Shown here in pieces: positions 1 through 9,105 of a stretch of DNA of 64,000 nucleotides. The DNA lies in the NCBI GenBank assembly GCA_949372755.1, contig CASIBO010000003.1, positions 186,001 to 250,000 on the forward strand, in the 5' to 3' direction. The first letter of the stretch is position 1, and every line of letters begins with the position of its first letter. The translations under genes were made by a program, and so were the position numbers. The notes below the pieces were generated by a model, which did no database searches, was not told the origin of the DNA, and saw only the letters and a program-made list of their open reading frames with translations. Source of the stretch: UBA9926 sp018645765. Lineage in GTDB: Bacteria; Pseudomonadota; Gammaproteobacteria; Pseudomonadales; Azotimanducaceae.

Positions 1-133
1 CTAAGTCGCCGCTAAGCTCCGATGTAAATTGATCCGAGCCTGGAGGGCGATACCCCAAGCGCAAATTTCGCGCCTCCCGGAACTTGGCTTTTATGTCATC
101 ATAATATTGCTGCGGCTGTTTTGGTCTAGACAT
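1..133 (-). CDS. N-terminus of probable flavin-containing (Baeyer-Villiger-like) monooxygenase, partial
   Basis: A minus-strand frame opens with ATG at 133-131 and stays open to the window edge, giving 44 residues that begin MSRPKQPQQYYDDIKAKF. The segment with KFREARNLRL followed by a GSDQF stretch resembles the short extension (KYREERDKRLR...) that I recall preceding the first FAD-binding fold in flavin-containing and Baeyer-Villiger type monooxygenases. No cofactor motif is inside the window, so the call is inference from this extension and from the company it keeps: two SDRs, an esterase and an amidohydrolase on the same strand, as in ketone or ester degradation clusters. It lies 69 bp downstream of the SDR gene on the same strand and could be co-transcribed. 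Confidence 0.4.
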   Translation of the reverse strand, partial: MSRPKQPQQYYDDIKAKFREARNLRLGYRPPGSDQFTSELSGDL

Positions 134-202
134 TGCAGATCTTCACTTAGAAGTAGAATGATCAAGAAACACCAACTGCCAGAGCATGTCAAACGCGCGG
201 CT

Positions 203-1015
203 CTAGGGTTGGTTACGTTTTTGTCGCAAGCGATCTCGGAACCGGCGCATACCCCTTAACCAGCGCTCATAGTCATTGGCTTTGTTGGCGAAATATTTTG
301 CAACTTCCTTGTGCGGCAGCACCAAGAATTGCTCAGCGATAATTGCCTTAATGCAATCATCTGCCACAGTTTCAGGCGCCAGAATGCCGTCTTGGGCCGC
401 CTGATTCGAGTTCGATCTCTGAGAACGGCCGCGACCAGCCGCCTTGCCCAGTATATTGGTGCGCACGGCCTGTGGACACAATACCGAGACACCGATACCC
501 CGATCAGAATAGTTAATCGCAAGCCACTCAGCCAGTGCAACGGCGGCATGTTTGGACACCGCATAGGGACCCGAATCCAGCTGCGTTAAAAGGCCTGCGG
601 CTGACGCCGTATTAAGCAGGTAACCGCCCCCTCGCGCTATCATTCCAGGGACCACCGCGCGGGCCGCGTTCAAGTGCGCCCAAAGGTGCACCTCCATCAT
701 GTTTCGCCACTGATCCGTATCCAGACCTAGGCCACCGCCAAGCGCATAACCGGCATTTGAGACAAATAAATCGATCCCACCGTGCGCCGTCTCAACGCGC
801 GTCACCAGATCTTCAATCGCTGCCTGATCGGCAACATCCAAAACCTCGGCAGATGCCTTCGAACCAATCAGACTAGCCGTTTCTAGAGCGGCGTCTGCAT
901 CAATATCCGTGCAAACCACAAACCTTGCGCCGGCCGCCACAAGCCGGCAAGCCAACGCGCGTCCAATACCTGAACCTGCGCCCGTGACCACTGCCACTGT
1001 CTCATTAATGTCCAT
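203..1015 (-). CDS. SDR family NAD(P)-dependent oxidoreductase
   Basis: Classical short-chain dehydrogenase/reductase of 270 residues. Visible motifs are the cofactor glycine motif TGAGSGIG near residue 11, the NAG motif (SNAGYALG), the catalytic Ser in TASAAG and the YxxxK pair in PYAVSKHA. The frame extends upstream to a TTG at 1051, but ATG at 1015 places the Rossmann strand at the normal distance and is preferred; AAGG about 10 bases upstream is a weak ribosome site. The C-terminal stretch (FLVLPHKEVAKY, then DYERWLRGMRRF) is a family signature shared with the SDR at 56381-57157, a clear paralog. The substrate is unknown; the neighbouring monooxygenase-like gene suggests an alcohol/ketone interconversion. 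Confidence 0.85.
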   Translation of the reverse strand: MDINETVAVVTGAGSGIGRALACRLVAAGARFVVCTDIDADAALETASLIGSKASAEVLDVADQAAIEDLVTRVETAHGGIDLFVSNAGYALGGGLGLDTDQWRNMMEVHLWAHLNAARAVVPGMIARGGGYLLNTASAAGLLTQLDSGPYAVSKHAAVALAEWLAINYSDRGIGVSVLCPQAVRTNILGKAAGRGRSQRSNSNQAAQDGILAPETVADDCIKAIIAEQFLVLPHKEVAKYFANKANDYERWLRGMRRFRDRLRQKRNQP

Positions 1016-1349
1016 ATGAAAAGGCCTTGAAATTTTTAGTTTTTGCTTCAACGAATACCGACTGTCTTGCCAAACTATTCAATCTTAATCGTCGCGCGCC
1101 TACAAGGCTGACGAGGCCTCTTTCCGAGCGCAGCGGACCGCCCCGTGTGTGCGCAGTCGATTAAAGTCAGATCCTGCTAGCGGGCCCGTGAGCCCATCGC
1201 GGTCTCATCAATAGCCGTGGCAGCTCAAAGATCGGGAATTGCCACGACGCAGGTCCTATTCAGGTAGACGCCGGGCCAGAGCGTTGGCTTGTCGCTTCAC
1301 AGGCGATCGGCACAGCGGCTTATGCCGAACACCGTTCTGCCCGCGCCCT
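1016..1349. other. Intergenic region between two SDR genes
   Basis: A 334-bp gap on the minus-strand cluster. It must contain the promoter of the downstream SDR unless the two are co-transcribed. I saw no convincing -35/-10 pair, no stable hairpin with a T-run and no conserved small reading frame. Confidence 0.4.
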
Positions 1350-2102
1350 TTAATTAGATCGGTTCTTCTGGCCCGGGGGTTGGATAATCCAAGCGGGTTT
1401 ACTGTCGCGCACCTTGGCCCAAGTCGCACCACTTTCCTCCACCATGAACAGCGTTAGCACTTCACCCGCCACATTGTCAGGCGTCATAAACACAGCGTCT
1501 TGGGTCCGTTGGGCCTGCGGAATGATGCCTGTGTCAATTCCAGCCGGACACAAAGCGTTGATGCGAAGCTGCCTTTCGCCGAGCTCCCGCTTCAGACTTC
1601 GAACCAACCCCGTCACTGCATGTTTCGTCATGGCGTACAATGGATCAACATCATAAGGCGTAATACCAGCAAGGGATCCCGTGACCACAATGCTGCCCCC
1701 CGCACGCATCAGGGGTAAAAGGTGGTGCAGCCCATAAACAACCCCATCGATGTTAACCCCAGTCATTTTTTTATAACGCGCTAAATTCATTGCGCTGAAT
1801 TGATAATCCCCGAGCGGCGCCTCGGGCGGCGCGATCTGAATACCCGCGTTCAGATGCAGGTGGTCAATTGCGTCCAAGCTGTTACTCAGCATGCTCGTGG
1901 TTTCTTCCCAGCTCGCAACATCGCTCACGTCACAGTGATAGAACTGTCCCCCTTCAGCGTTGACAATCGATTCACCTGTTGCCTGGTTGATATCCAAGCC
2001 AATGACCTGTGCTCCCAGTTCCGAGGTGCGGCGAACAACCGCTGCACCGACGCCAGACGCAGCGCCCGTCACAACGATGTTTTTATGACTGAAGTCGTTC
2101 AT
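1350..2102 (-). CDS. SDR family oxidoreductase
   Basis: A 250-residue classical SDR distinct from the first one. It shows the TGAASGVG cofactor motif (residues about 11-18), NAG in LNAGIQIA, a catalytic Ser in VTGSLAG and YAMTKHA carrying the YxxxK pair. A longer frame starts at 2144, but ATG at 2102 is preferred because it directly precedes the N-terminal strand and has AGGGCGA just upstream. NAD versus NADP preference is suggested by the acidic residue ending the second strand (IGLDIN), which usually favours NAD. Its place between an SDR and an esterase on the same strand fits a catabolic cluster; the substrate cannot be read from sequence. Confidence 0.85.
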   Translation of the reverse strand: MNDFSHKNIVVTGAASGVGAAVVRRTSELGAQVIGLDINQATGESIVNAEGGQFYHCDVSDVASWEETTSMLSNSLDAIDHLHLNAGIQIAPPEAPLGDYQFSAMNLARYKKMTGVNIDGVVYGLHHLLPLMRAGGSIVVTGSLAGITPYDVDPLYAMTKHAVTGLVRSLKRELGERQLRINALCPAGIDTGIIPQAQRTQDAVFMTPDNVAGEVLTLFMVEESGATWAKVRDSKPAWIIQPPGQKNRSN

Positions 2103-2365
2103 TTTCGCCCTTGCTGTCTGTTGATATTGAACTATCCTACACAAAAAATATGGAGACCCTATCTCATGGAGAGAGAACTTAAATTAGACCTTTAGCCTCA
2201 ACTTCGATTCTGAACCAGCGCGCCTTGCAATCCGATTGACGACGCATCACAGCGAGACTGCGGACCCGACGTAACTTAGATCAAACGACAAAGGCGAAGG
2301 GTCCCCATCCGCGCCTAGAATACTCAGCGGCGCCACCGATTAATCCCGCAGCATTCTACGCAAAA

Positions 2366-3295
2366 TCAGACCGGCCAGAACCAGCGAAAGCTGTCGGCCA
2401 GTAACGCACCGCCGTGTCGCAATGTATGGCCGCCTGCGCCAAATTCGAATCGCACATCATATCCCGCATAAACCAGCGCCTTGAACATCGCTTGATTGGC
2501 CGTCGCCCAATCACCGAACAAGGTCTCCGCGTCGTTTGCACCGCTTTGCAGGAACACCTTTAACGGCTTTCTGGGCGTCGTGCGAACCAGATAGGGCACA
2601 TTATGACCACCCCAGATATTGGTAAAGGAGCCACAATGGGACAACACATTTTGAAACCGCTGGGGTTGGTGCCACGCTGCTGTAAAAGCCGCAATGCCCC
2701 CGCTGCTAATGCCGCATAAAATAATGTCATCCGGTGCTGCAGACCAAGTCACGCCCAAAGCGTTTGCCGCAAAGGGCATCACCTCGTCAGTCAGGAAGAA
2801 ACTGTAGTCGTCCGTTAACCGATCATACTCCCAACTGCGTTGCGCCTCAGCGATACCATAAGAGGCCAAGGGCGAGGCAGGCGGCATCGCATCACCTTGA
2901 CCGGCTTGAATAAAGACTCCGAAGGTGTTGGTCAGTTCACCGGTTTGATGCAGCGTATCCATCACTTTGGTCGCTCGGGCTGCGCCTTCCCGCGCCAGGT
3001 AAGCGCCACCATCATTGAAGATGATCAAGCGATTCGGTGCTTTCGATACCCGCATTGCAGGCGTATACAGCCATATTTTTCGGGTGGTTCCAGGATACCG
3101 CTCGGCTGCAAAGTCATCTACCGACACAACCGTGCCAGACGGCGCATTACCCTGACTTTCTAAGCACGGTAAATACTGCTGATCTGACGGGTGGCCTAAC
3201 GCCGTCCGGACGTCACCATTACTGCGGCCATTACAGGTTGCGGGGCCCATTTGATCCAGGGCCAAAGCAAGATGATCCGACACACTCAGCGGCAT
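2366..3295 (-). CDS. Alpha/beta-hydrolase esterase (enterochelin-esterase-like)
   Basis: 309 residues. The nucleophile elbow GISSGG supplies the catalytic Ser. A downstream Asp lies in SGANDAETLFGDW, and a His in the C-terminal GAGGHTLRHG completes a Ser-Asp-His triad in the expected order. The fold resembles the esterase family that includes Fes/IroE and feruloyl-esterase-like proteins. An upstream in-frame ATG exists at 3328, but the ATG at 3295 has a strong GGAGGAGG ribosome site 5-8 bases before it and is chosen. No signal peptide is evident. The gene lies about 60 bp downstream of the amidohydrolase and is probably in the same transcript. The ester substrate is unknown. Confidence 0.75.
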   Translation of the reverse strand: MPLSVSDHLALALDQMGPATCNGRSNGDVRTALGHPSDQQYLPCLESQGNAPSGTVVSVDDFAAERYPGTTRKIWLYTPAMRVSKAPNRLIIFNDGGAYLAREGAARATKVMDTLHQTGELTNTFGVFIQAGQGDAMPPASPLASYGIAEAQRSWEYDRLTDDYSFFLTDEVMPFAANALGVTWSAAPDDIILCGISSGGIAAFTAAWHQPQRFQNVLSHCGSFTNIWGGHNVPYLVRTTPRKPLKVFLQSGANDAETLFGDWATANQAMFKALVYAGYDVRFEFGAGGHTLRHGGALLADSFRWFWPV

Positions 3296-3356
3296 CGCAT
3301 CCTCCTCCGCGCCAGCACCCTCGACCATCGCCGCAAGCGTAATACGTGCGCCGGGA

Positions 3357-4661
3357 TCATTTCGGCGCGCGCGCCGACAGCCAATTTAACGCCAAGCCTG
3401 ACAGCGCTCGCACGCCCACCGGCAGAGCTCGATCATTTACATAGAAATACGGTGAATGATTCACCCCGACAACCCGATCATCCCCCGCTTCCGGTAACAC
3501 CCCAAGGGCAAAATACAAACCCGGGATTTCCATCGCCAAATAGGAGAAATCTTCTGCCCCCATAATGGGCGGCACCACACTGGCTTCGCCGTTAGCAGCC
3601 CAGTCCAGTATGCCCGCCATCTCTTGGGTGAGCTTGGGATCATTCACCGTGACAGGATAACCCACGTCGATCATGACATCAGCGGTCGCGCCCATTGTGG
3701 CCGCAGCAGCGGTTGCGGTATTGCGGATACGTTCATGAATCTCAAGCTGCATGCCCGGATCTAGCGTACGAATGGTGCCCGTCATGCGGACGCCATCTGA
3801 GATGATGTTGCCACGGTTGCCACCAGCAATGGTGCCGATGGTAACGACCGCAGGAGCTTTACTGATATCCATCTGACGACTAACAACCGTCTGCAGGCTA
3901 TTGATCACCTGCGCCGCGCTCGCGATTGGATCAACCCCATGCCATGGCATCGAGCCATGGGTCTGCACCCCTGCAACATTAATTTCCAAGTAATCCGAGG
4001 CCGCCATAAAACCGTTCGGCCGGTACATAATTGAGCCCGTTGGCCCTGGAAAAACATGTAATCCAAAAACGGCTCCTGGCCTGTCTGGCCCGGCAAAGAT
4101 GCCTTCTTTTAACATCAATTCAGCACCGCCTTCTTCATCACCTGGCGGACCCTCTTCTGCCGGTTGAAAGATAAACATCACCGTGCCGGGCATCTCAGCG
4201 CGCAGGTCCGATAACACGCGGGCAACCCCTAGCAGTATTGCCATATGGGCATCGTGCCCACAGGCGTGCATTACCCCTGTCTCGACACCCTCCCAAAGGG
4301 TGGTAACGGTTGAGGCAAAGGGCACCCCTGTTTTTTCTTGAACCGGCAAGGCATCCATATCCGCGCGAAGCGCAACAACGGGGCCCGGTCGACCACCCCG
4401 CAATATTCCAACAATGCCTGTGTGCGCGATGCCCTCGCGCACCTCATCAAAGCCCAGTGTCCGAAGCTCCGTTGCGATTCTAGCGGCGGTATTAAATTCC
4501 CGGTTGCCGAGTTCAGGGTTGGCATGAAACCAGTGCCTAAGCGCCACAACCTCTGAGGTGTGAGCATCAGTGCGGCTGGTGATGTCAGCCTCCCAACGCG
4601 CCGCCGACACCGGCGCGATCACTAAAAGTACGGACAACAAACCCCATTTCCATTCTTTCAT
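3357..4661 (-). CDS. Exported M20-family amidohydrolase (M20D, hippurate/IAA-amino-acid hydrolase-like)
   Basis: 434 residues with an N-terminal signal peptide (MKEWKWGLLSVLLVIAPVSA), so a periplasmic enzyme. M20D hallmarks are RADMDALP, the metal-binding HACGHDAHM, the PAEEG motif with the catalytic Glu, a central His in THGSMPWHG at the dimerisation domain, GAEDFSY and NHSPYF near the end. Such enzymes hydrolyse N-acyl or N-aryl amino acids using two metal ions. Export is less common in bacterial M20D proteins than a cytoplasmic location. The start has GGAGAGTGA just upstream. Together with the neighbouring esterase and dehydrogenases it suggests turnover of scavenged amide or ester compounds; the precise substrate is unknown. 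Confidence 0.85.
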   Translation of the reverse strand: MKEWKWGLLSVLLVIAPVSAARWEADITSRTDAHTSEVVALRHWFHANPELGNREFNTAARIATELRTLGFDEVREGIAHTGIVGILRGGRPGPVVALRADMDALPVQEKTGVPFASTVTTLWEGVETGVMHACGHDAHMAILLGVARVLSDLRAEMPGTVMFIFQPAEEGPPGDEEGGAELMLKEGIFAGPDRPGAVFGLHVFPGPTGSIMYRPNGFMAASDYLEINVAGVQTHGSMPWHGVDPIASAAQVINSLQTVVSRQMDISKAPAVVTIGTIAGGNRGNIISDGVRMTGTIRTLDPGMQLEIHERIRNTATAAAATMGATADVMIDVGYPVTVNDPKLTQEMAGILDWAANGEASVVPPIMGAEDFSYLAMEIPGLYFALGVLPEAGDDRVVGVNHSPYFYVNDRALPVGVRALSGLALNWLSARAPK

Positions 4662-4867
4662 TTCGTCACTCTCCTGATCGTCTTACCATTCATTGGCTTG
4701 ATTTTTTAAAGCGGCGCTCATCCCTCATTCTGACCGTGGGACTCGAGGGCCTTACAAAGATGGCCTCAGACGCATCAAAACCTAATTATCGGCACCTGAC
4801 AAGTTGAGGCTTTTAGGTCAGCGCAGCAGGGCGAGCCTAAGTTGCACCGTATTTTTAACAACAAAAG

Positions 4868-6034
4868 TTAACGATTGGGCCATCGCCAAGCCGGAATGTC
4901 CGTCGGGGCCATATCCAACAATTGGGTTTCGCCCAAATGTTTGGTCAACCGCAAATGGTTACATACTGGGTTTTCCCGCAACAGACTAATGAGCACATCG
5001 GAATGAGACGTCACCCATAACTGTGTGCTCTCCGCGGCCCGCAGCATCAGGCGCGCCAGCGCCGGCAGGAGCTCTGGATGCAAACTGGTTTCGGGCTCGT
5101 TCAAAATCATCAGCGTTGGCGGGCGCGGTGTCAGCAACGCCGCAGCCAAGCACAAGTAGCGCAGCGTTCCATCCGACAACTCCCACTGATCTAACGGCCG
5201 CAGTAGCCCGCGTTGATGGAACTTGAGCGCAAAACGGCCGCCGTCACGCTCGATAAACACCTCAGCACCCGGGAAGGCATCCGCCAAGACCCGCCCGAGT
5301 CCCTCTGCATCGCCAATTTCCAAAATGGTCTGCCAGGCCGCTGGCAGATCCCGACCATCATGATGAAGCACCAGTGTGCGAGTGCCAATTTGCGCTTGCC
5401 GACTGGGCGCATCGCGGTCAGTCCGAAACTGATCGTAAAATCGCCACGACCGGATGTGCTCTCGCAGCGCGAAAGCTTCTGGCGCGAGAATCGGATCGGA
5501 GGATCTTGCGAGCATGCTATCAAAGACCGGAAGATGGCGGTTCAGCACCTGCCAAGCGCCCGAATCATCTCTTGCCTTAACCACCGAGCCCGTTCGGTCA
5601 ATCATTAGCCGAGAATGATGATAGGTTTCGCCAATCCAGATCACCTCGCGTTTAATTTCTGGATCGCCGTCGAAAAGGGTCCGCGCAACGGGCGCGGGCA
5701 GACCAAAGTCAATCGCGTAGCTGCTGTCCTCCCCGGCGATGCCCAGCCTCAAATTCACCCGATTTTTGCGAGGGCCACCTTGAACCGGCTCATCGCCTTG
5801 AATCATGCCGCGGCTGAACTGCTCGGGGCCAGCCCAAAGTACCGATGCCAAACTGCCTTCGCCCGCGATACTGCCGGCAGCAGAGCCGAGCGCCGTGTCA
5901 GACAATAACCGAAGTGCTTTATAAAGGTTTGATTTGCCAGATCCATTGGCGCCCGTCACCAGATTAAGAGACCCCAAAGGCAGCACCAGTGCGCGGATCG
6001 ATCGATAATTTGAAATAGCCAGTGCTTTGAGCAT
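4868..6034 (-). CDS. Standalone SMC/OLD-like AAA ATPase
   Basis: 388 residues. The N-terminus has the RecF/SMC-type opening (LKALAISNYRSIRALVLPLG) followed by Walker A GANGSGKS around residues 29-36. The C-terminal half has an ABC-like signature region (ELSDGTLRYL), a Walker B with D-loop in LNEPETSLHPELL, and an H-loop in VTSHSDVLI. There is no TOPRIM domain, so it is not a complete OLD nuclease. No restriction or toxin partner is adjacent. It begins 20 bp after the RND permease gene on the same strand and may be the last gene of that operon. Related free-standing AAA_21-type ATPases are widespread and mostly uncharacterised. Confidence 0.75.
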   Translation of the reverse strand: MLKALAISNYRSIRALVLPLGSLNLVTGANGSGKSNLYKALRLLSDTALGSAAGSIAGEGSLASVLWAGPEQFSRGMIQGDEPVQGGPRKNRVNLRLGIAGEDSSYAIDFGLPAPVARTLFDGDPEIKREVIWIGETYHHSRLMIDRTGSVVKARDDSGAWQVLNRHLPVFDSMLARSSDPILAPEAFALREHIRSWRFYDQFRTDRDAPSRQAQIGTRTLVLHHDGRDLPAAWQTILEIGDAEGLGRVLADAFPGAEVFIERDGGRFALKFHQRGLLRPLDQWELSDGTLRYLCLAAALLTPRPPTLMILNEPETSLHPELLPALARLMLRAAESTQLWVTSHSDVLISLLRENPVCNHLRLTKHLGETQLLDMAPTDIPAWRWPNR

Positions 6035-6054
6035 GGATTGCCTTCAAGACCCTC

Positions 6055-9000
6055 TTAAACTTGCTGCAGCCCCCGCTTAATGGCGGCTAACACGCGATGC
6101 GAAAACTGCTTCAAATCATCGAGCAGCACGTACATGAGCGGCAGCAGGACGAGGGTAATCAGGGTTGAGAAGACCAAACCACCAATAATCGTTCTGGCCA
6201 TCGGAAAATAACTGGGCCCGAGTCCACCGACCCGAACATCCCCCAACGCGAGTGGCAATAACCCTGCGACGGTTGTGCAAACCGTCATCAAAATGGGCCT
6301 TAACCGATGCCGACCACTCTCCAATATCGCCTCAAGGCGCGGCATACCCGCATCCCGCAACTGGATGATGCGGCTCAGCAACACGATGCCATTGTTCACC
6401 ACAATACCCGCCAAGAGCAACATACCGGTGCTCGCCATCGCCGTAAACGTCGTCCCAGTCAACAACAAAAACCAAAAGACACCCACCACACTAAAACCGA
6501 TTGAAACCAATATCGCAATTGGGAACAAAACCGACTCAAACAAAGCCGCCATCAACATGTAGATCAAGAGAATCGCAAACAGAATATTAATCAGCATTTC
6601 CTGCGCCATTTCAATATCAATTGAAAACCCGGGCCCTTGCTCGCTGCGGTAACCTGGCGGCAATTGATAGTCTTCCATCAAGGCTTCGACCAAGGCGCTG
6701 GCCTGGTCTGGGGTTGTACCCTCACTCAAATCAAACTGAACTTGCACTTCGGTTTCCCGACTTTCTCGTCTGATCGACCGCAAGGAACTTCTGATCTCTA
6801 AATCAGCAACCGTCGTTAAGGCCACTCTATCGCCGCCCGGCGCGAGGAGCGGGAGGTTTCTAAGATCCGTCAGCGTTGCGTCTCGACCATCTTTTAGCCC
6901 CATCCAGATTTCGTATTCTCGGTTGGGCTGCTGTAGACCGCGCGACAACTGAATGCCGAAGGCGGTTGAAACAGATTGGGCGATTTGGCGGGCGGTAATG
7001 TTATATAAGCCAGCCGCCTCCGGCTTCATTCGAATGACCACTTCCTGCCGACGGGATTCTGAGTTGGATCTAATATTGGTCAGCCCATCAACCGTCTCCA
7101 TGACCTCGATCAGTCGGTCAGATTCTTCAATCAAGACATCGGTCGAGGGCCCGATCAACCGTAACGACAGACCATTATTCCCGCCACCGAATCCGCGATG
7201 CCGACCCCCAAAGCGCACCCGAACATCGGGCAGTTCCGGCAGATTGGCTTCGATCATGCGCTCGATCCCTTCCGGTGACAGGGGAGCATCTTCATATAAA
7301 ACAAGACTGATGTTGCCTCGATCCACGTCGTACCGGCTGAACATATCTTTAATGTAGAACCGCTCCTTATTGACGATCAAGTAGTCTTCGAGCTCATCAA
7401 CAAAACTTTCGATCCCGTCGATATCGACAGAACCCCGCATATAAAATCGAAGGTCGAGTCTTGGGGACTCAGAATCCGGATTCATGTTCACATCGAGCTG
7501 CTGGTAAGCCCAAATGCTGCTCAGCAGCACGAGGCAGCTGAGCACAAATGCAATCAAGCGATGCCGCAAGGTTAGGCTGATCAGACGGGTATAGACCCTC
7601 GCGATTCGATCGATAATCGGCGTTGGCGCCACGTCCTCAACAATCAATCGCGCCGCGGCAGTCGGCACTAACGTTTGCGCAATGAGTAAGCTGGCCAGCA
7701 GCGACACGCATAACGGGATGGCAATGTTCTGTTGGATCACCGCAACCTGCTGAATGTCCGTCATGAAGCTGGGAACAAAAACAATGACCGTGGTCAGGGT
7801 GCCGGCCGTGATCGCCATATTGATATCTTTTACGCCAGCGACAGAAGCCTGCTTTGGCGTGAGCCCTGCTCGACGCCGGTAGTCGATGGCTTCACTCGCA
7901 ACCACACTATTATCAACGAGCAGCCCGACCGCCAGCATCAACCCCACTAGGGACAGGATGTTCAGCGTCATGCCCATAAAGAACATAACCCCAAGGGTTG
8001 CACACAGCGACAACGGCACCGTTGCGGCAATCACTAAACTGCTGCGCCACCTCCGAATAAACAGCAGTAGCGTTACAAGGGACAAAAACCCGCCCAAAAT
8101 ACCGCTATCTCGCAAGTCCGATAGCGCCGTAATCACCCCTCGAGCCGCGCTGTCCACCGGCGTCACGATAATATCGGCCAAGCCCGGTTCTGAAAATGCC
8201 GCCTCTAGCTCGTCTTCGACTGCCTGCGCCACCGCCACTAGATTGGCTTCCGGTTTTTTAAAAACCGACATCCCCAACGAATCGGCACCATTGACCCGCC
8301 GGCGAGCAGCGCGATCTTGAGGCACGAATTCAACCGTTGCAAAATCTCGTAGCTTAATCCCGAGCGAGCCGAAACTGAGGTTTTCGATATCCGCAAGACG
8401 ATCGAACTGCCCGACGGGTCGCACTCGAAATTCGGTCAAACCCACTTCGACACCACCCGCGGAGGTGAAAAAATTCTCAGCTTGCAGGCGGTTGCGAACA
8501 CTGAACATGTCGAGGCCCAAGCTCTCGAGCTTGAACGGATTGAGGGAAATCATGACATAGCGTTCATCCGCGCCAAAGAGGTCTACCGAGTTCACCCCTT
8601 GGATGCGCTCAATACGTTGTTTGACCTCTTGATCCAAACGCTCGAACGCGGTGGCTTTGTCTAGATTTGGCGCGGTAAACATGACATTGAGCATCGGCTG
8701 GGCATTCGGGTCGGCTTGCCGTAATTCGATGTATCGAACTGATTCCGGCAATCGGCTGCGGGTATTCTCGATCAGATCTTTGGCTTCGATGCCCTTGCCC
8801 GCAATGTCCATCGTGAAATCTAGTAAAACGCTCACCCAGAGGTACCCTTGATAGCTACTGGTGTTGATTTGTTGGACGCCGCTCATCAGCGACAGTGCTT
8901 CTTCCACGGGTTTGGCCAGGTTTTCTTCAACCTCTTCTGGCGTCGCATTCGGATAGGGAATTCCGATACCCACAAAGGGAATCTCCATTTCTGGAAACTC

Positions 9001-9105
9001 CTCTAAGGCCAATCGACTACCCGCGAAGAGCCCCATCATCGCCAAGCCCAAAAAGAACATAGAGATCGTTACCGGTCGGCTTACAGCAAATGTTGCTAAG
9101 TTCAT
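6055..9105 (-). CDS. RND efflux permease (HAE1-like), second of pair
   Basis: 1016 residues, normal length for an AcrB/MdtC-type proton-driven inner-membrane pump. It shows an N-terminal TM1 followed by the porter-domain segment with YPNATPEEVEENLAKPVE, a central block of transmembrane helices with LAVGLLVDNSVVASEAI (TM4, proton-relay Asp), a second periplasmic domain, and a C-terminal membrane block ending LVLLPLMYVLLDDLKQF. The relay motif is DN rather than the DD of AcrB, which is common among other RND subfamilies. Its ATG overlaps the stop of the upstream permease by 4 bases, so the pair is translationally coupled. With one adaptor and two permeases the operon resembles MdtABC in layout. 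The substrate is not predictable. Confidence 0.9.
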   Translation of the reverse strand: MNLATFAVSRPVTISMFFLGLAMMGLFAGSRLALEEFPEMEIPFVGIGIPYPNATPEEVEENLAKPVEEALSLMSGVQQINTSSYQGYLWVSVLLDFTMDIAGKGIEAKDLIENTRSRLPESVRYIELRQADPNAQPMLNVMFTAPNLDKATAFERLDQEVKQRIERIQGVNSVDLFGADERYVMISLNPFKLESLGLDMFSVRNRLQAENFFTSAGGVEVGLTEFRVRPVGQFDRLADIENLSFGSLGIKLRDFATVEFVPQDRAARRRVNGADSLGMSVFKKPEANLVAVAQAVEDELEAAFSEPGLADIIVTPVDSAARGVITALSDLRDSGILGGFLSLVTLLLFIRRWRSSLVIAATVPLSLCATLGVMFFMGMTLNILSLVGLMLAVGLLVDNSVVASEAIDYRRRAGLTPKQASVAGVKDINMAITAGTLTTVIVFVPSFMTDIQQVAVIQQNIAIPLCVSLLASLLIAQTLVPTAAARLIVEDVAPTPIIDRIARVYTRLISLTLRHRLIAFVLSCLVLLSSIWAYQQLDVNMNPDSESPRLDLRFYMRGSVDIDGIESFVDELEDYLIVNKERFYIKDMFSRYDVDRGNISLVLYEDAPLSPEGIERMIEANLPELPDVRVRFGGRHRGFGGGNNGLSLRLIGPSTDVLIEESDRLIEVMETVDGLTNIRSNSESRRQEVVIRMKPEAAGLYNITARQIAQSVSTAFGIQLSRGLQQPNREYEIWMGLKDGRDATLTDLRNLPLLAPGGDRVALTTVADLEIRSSLRSIRRESRETEVQVQFDLSEGTTPDQASALVEALMEDYQLPPGYRSEQGPGFSIDIEMAQEMLINILFAILLIYMLMAALFESVLFPIAILVSIGFSVVGVFWFLLLTGTTFTAMASTGMLLLAGIVVNNGIVLLSRIIQLRDAGMPRLEAILESGRHRLRPILMTVCTTVAGLLPLALGDVRVGGLGPSYFPMARTIIGGLVFSTLITLVLLPLMYVLLDDLKQFSHRVLAAIKRGLQQV

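Noticed and set aside
1052..1349. Small plus-strand frame in the SDR-SDR gap (1239-1457)
   Set aside because: Arg-rich composition typical of an antisense shadow; it overlaps the SDR end and has no ribosome site.
4868..6034. OLD-family nuclease or Gabija-type defence gene
   Set aside because: No TOPRIM domain in the protein and no helicase partner next to it.
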